Below are positions 21,196 to 23,207 of a stretch of 23,207 nt of DNA, piece after piece (position 1 is the stretch's first letter; every line of letters starts with the position of its first letter). The stretch comes from Vitrella brassicaformis (taxonomy: Eukaryota > Sar > Vitrellaceae): assembly GCA_001179505.1 (NCBI GenBank), contig CDMY01000239.1, positions 84,052 through 107,258 of the forward strand. Reading direction: 5' to 3'. The notes beneath the pieces were generated by a model, which did not search any database, was not told the origin of the DNA, and saw only the letters and a program-made list of their open reading frames with translations. The position numbers and the translations under genes are program-made.

Positions 21196-23207
21196 TCACT
21201 GTATGCGGCGCTTCGCGTGCAGCACGTTGCCGGCCATGTAAAGCCGACACGGTCCGCCATTGAGATTGAGGTGGGCGGACTGCGACTGGAGCCGCTGGCG
21301 GAATCGGTCGGCAGCGTCGAAGTTTCTGAAGGTCCGTGTGAAGACGACTTCGGTGTTCTTGTGACGCTACACATAGCCAAAGCACAGTCGTCTGTCCACA
21401 CCATCCCCCTCTGCTGCTCCTTATCGTGTGTTGTGGAATGGCTGGCGGACCTTCAGCTCTGTGGACGAAACGACCAGGTCCATGACGTTCATGTAGAACT
21501 CATCAAAATGGGCATCGCCATCCAAGTTGCCTGTCACAGACACAGACGCGCACACACACACGTAATATGTCTGCCACTGTAAGGCGCTCCACCAATGTGA
21601 CATCTGTGCCTCCCCCTCATCCTTACCACGAATCTTCATACGCACGGTCTCGACACTGGGCATCTCGTCAAGGCGGCGTCACAGGAAGGGGCTCGCCGCA
21701 GCGTCAGCCACCTGGCTGCCCGCAGCGTCAGCCACCCGGCTGCCCTGCTTCAGCTCGGCCGCTAGGTCTCCAGCCGACGTCAGCTCGAGGGACACCTTGC
21801 CCACGCTCCTCTCGCCCTCCCCCCTGCTGACCCACTCTGACTGCAGCCCCTCCAGGAAGCCCCACACCTTGAACAGCGGCCCGACAGTTGCTGCCGAGAT
21901 TGTGGTCAGGTTGGGCATGTGCGAGGCCACCTCGATCGCCCGCCTCTTCTTGTCTTCGGTCGCGAGAGCACCGTGTCCGAGAATGAGCTCGTGGGCGGCG
22001 GAGAATGTGTCGTCAGTGATGGGTGCGGGGTGGGGCTCGTCGTGCCCGTCGTAGGTGACGGTGGTGGCCGTCTTGGTGAAGTGGGCCAGCACCTTGTGGA
22101 CGGCGGGTTCTGTGGTACCGGACAGGAGCTCCACCTTGGTCAGTCTGTAGCCGCCACTCCAGTCGATGGTGGGCTCGGACAGGGCCGCTGGCTGTGCCAC
22201 CGCGTCCCTAAGTGACCACAGAAACACACACCACAGCACCGCTTTACTTTTGCTCTCTGTTTTTGTCGCATCTCGTACTTCTCACCTCAGCTGGACGGCG
22301 CGCCTCAGCTTCTCTATTCGATCACCACCGTGAGCGTCAGCAAAGAACCAAACCGGCCAGACGGTGAGTCGGAGGCTGCGAAGCTGCCGACGAACGCCCC
22401 TGGCCACGAGCGCCTCACGGAGCTTGTCGGTGTCCTCGGCGCCACCCAACTCGAGGTGGAGGGTGTGGAGGGCACTGAGCGACCTCCCGTCCGGCAGCTC
22501 ACTCACCGGACTGGCGACCATCGCAGTGCCATTACTAATCAGCACCTCAAGCCTCTCCGAGCAGTCGGCCAGCCATGCCTTGACACCATTGCCGCTGGAG
22601 AACAAGCGACAGCTGTGGCTGAATGCCTTGACGTTCGGTGTCCGCCAGTTGCGGCCCACGCGAGCGGCCGCGTACTCGTTGGGGATGTCCTTGACGGTCG
22701 TGAGTGCGGGGAGGCGGACGGGGGCGGAGGGGACGGGCGGCAAATCAGATGAGGGCGGAGGGTTGGGGATGTAACTGCTGCGGTCCAGCCCGACGTCCTC
22801 GAAGGTCAGCACCTCCAGTGTGCCCTCATCGTCCGACGGCTTGTCACCGCCGTCCACTGCTGCAGCAGCAGCAGCCGCACCATCGCCTCCCTGCTGCCGA
22901 CTCTTCTCCTTGGCGGCCGCCAGTGCCGCTCGACCGCCCGCATGACCCTCTACGAGACTCACCCAAGTGCCCCGGCACCACTTCCGCGCGTAGTCGAGGC
23001 CGCGGGGATAGCGGTGCTTGAGCTGGCGAATGCTTGTGGCCCTCTCGCCCCACTTGTGTGCCACAGGGATGGGCATGGCCTCCCACATGCGCCTCGAGTG
23101 GCCGTCCTCGTAGTCGATGCTGATGTGGCTGTAGTTGGCGGCCGACTGGGTGAATAGGGACGTGCCGAGTGCGGGGCGGATCGGGGTCAGCTCCCAGGGC
23201 TGCAGGT
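21196..23207 (-). CDS. Unknown protein with degenerate leucine-rich character, 5' part beyond right edge
   Basis: Exons in transcript order: 22286-23207 (open to the edge), 21736-22207, 21627-21663, 21451-21530, 21196-21366; at least 559 aa. The first visible exon holds a Trp/Arg-rich segment (YEDGHSRRMWEAMPIP...HKWGERATSIRQLKHRYP), an Ala/Asp/Gly linker, then Leu-patterned segments such as RLEVLISNGT, LSALHTLHLELGG and RQLRSLRLTVW. Later exons continue this style (HMPNLTTIS, MPSVETVRMKI, ELHLNLNGG-like strands). The spacing of Leu/Val strands suggests a solenoid of irregular leucine-rich repeats, but no repeat matches a consensus well and I do not recognise the family. The exon 2/exon 3 boundary is uncertain: reading straight through meets a TGA at 21679-21681, so I propose a 72-nt intron (21664-21735, donor GTGGCT, weak acceptor). 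The alternative is that the protein ends at that TGA. Confidence 0.6.
21697..21744 (-). repeat. 24-nt tandem duplication at an exon edge of the unknown gene
   Basis: Two adjacent 24-nt copies (21697-21720 and 21721-21744) differ at one base. In the minus-strand frame they encode two copies of GSxVADAA. Each copy carries a GTGGCT that could serve as a splice donor, and both lie immediately before the in-frame TGA at 21679. Confidence 0.85.

Overview
This is nuclear DNA from an intron-dense protist, GC-rich and full of short tandem repeats. There are no operons and no ribosome binding sites. Every gene I could read is split into many short exons joined by GT-AG introns of roughly 50-330 nt, and long single-frame ORFs are mostly chance. 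A photosynthetic alveolate such as a chromerid (Vitrella-like) would fit, but that is an impression from gene style, not a proven assignment. The window also carries a dynein-2 intermediate chain, which implies an organism that builds cilia or flagella.

Layout, left to right: (1) minus strand, 121-1212, a PTB/hnRNP-L-type RRM protein whose 3' part runs off the left edge; (2) plus strand, 1709-6579, a 20-exon WDR60/DYNC2I1-like dynein-2 intermediate chain; (3) plus strand, 7000-9816, a 13-exon CANT1-type calcium-dependent apyrase with an N-terminal membrane anchor; (4) minus strand, 10545-12611, a 10-exon PP2C (PPM) Ser/Thr phosphatase; (5) plus strand, 12889-20450, a 33-exon 26S proteasome subunit RPN2/PSMD1; (6) minus strand, 21196-23207, a protein of unknown function with degenerate leucine-rich character, running off the right edge. 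I built the exon models by hand from GT-AG sites, reading-phase continuity and family similarity. Coding lengths of the four complete models are 2460, 1338, 843 and 3528 nt, all multiples of three. The genes are unrelated housekeeping or cellular genes and do not form a pathway. Two pairs are divergent (PTB-like/WDR60-like and PP2C/RPN2) and two are convergent (apyrase/PP2C and RPN2/unknown).

The most unusual signal is not a gene. In transcript orientation, both sides of 3' splice sites are rich in G and T, and both sides of 5' splice sites are rich in A and C. Introns tend to begin with CA/CAGA-type repeats and end with TG/TGTC-type repeats, so their two ends can base-pair. Inside exons, synonymous codons shift from TTG/GTG/GGT types near the exon start to CTC/GTC/GCA types near the exon end. 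The pattern appears in genes on both strands. It may be a splice-definition code based on sequence polarity, in place of a conventional polypyrimidine tract.
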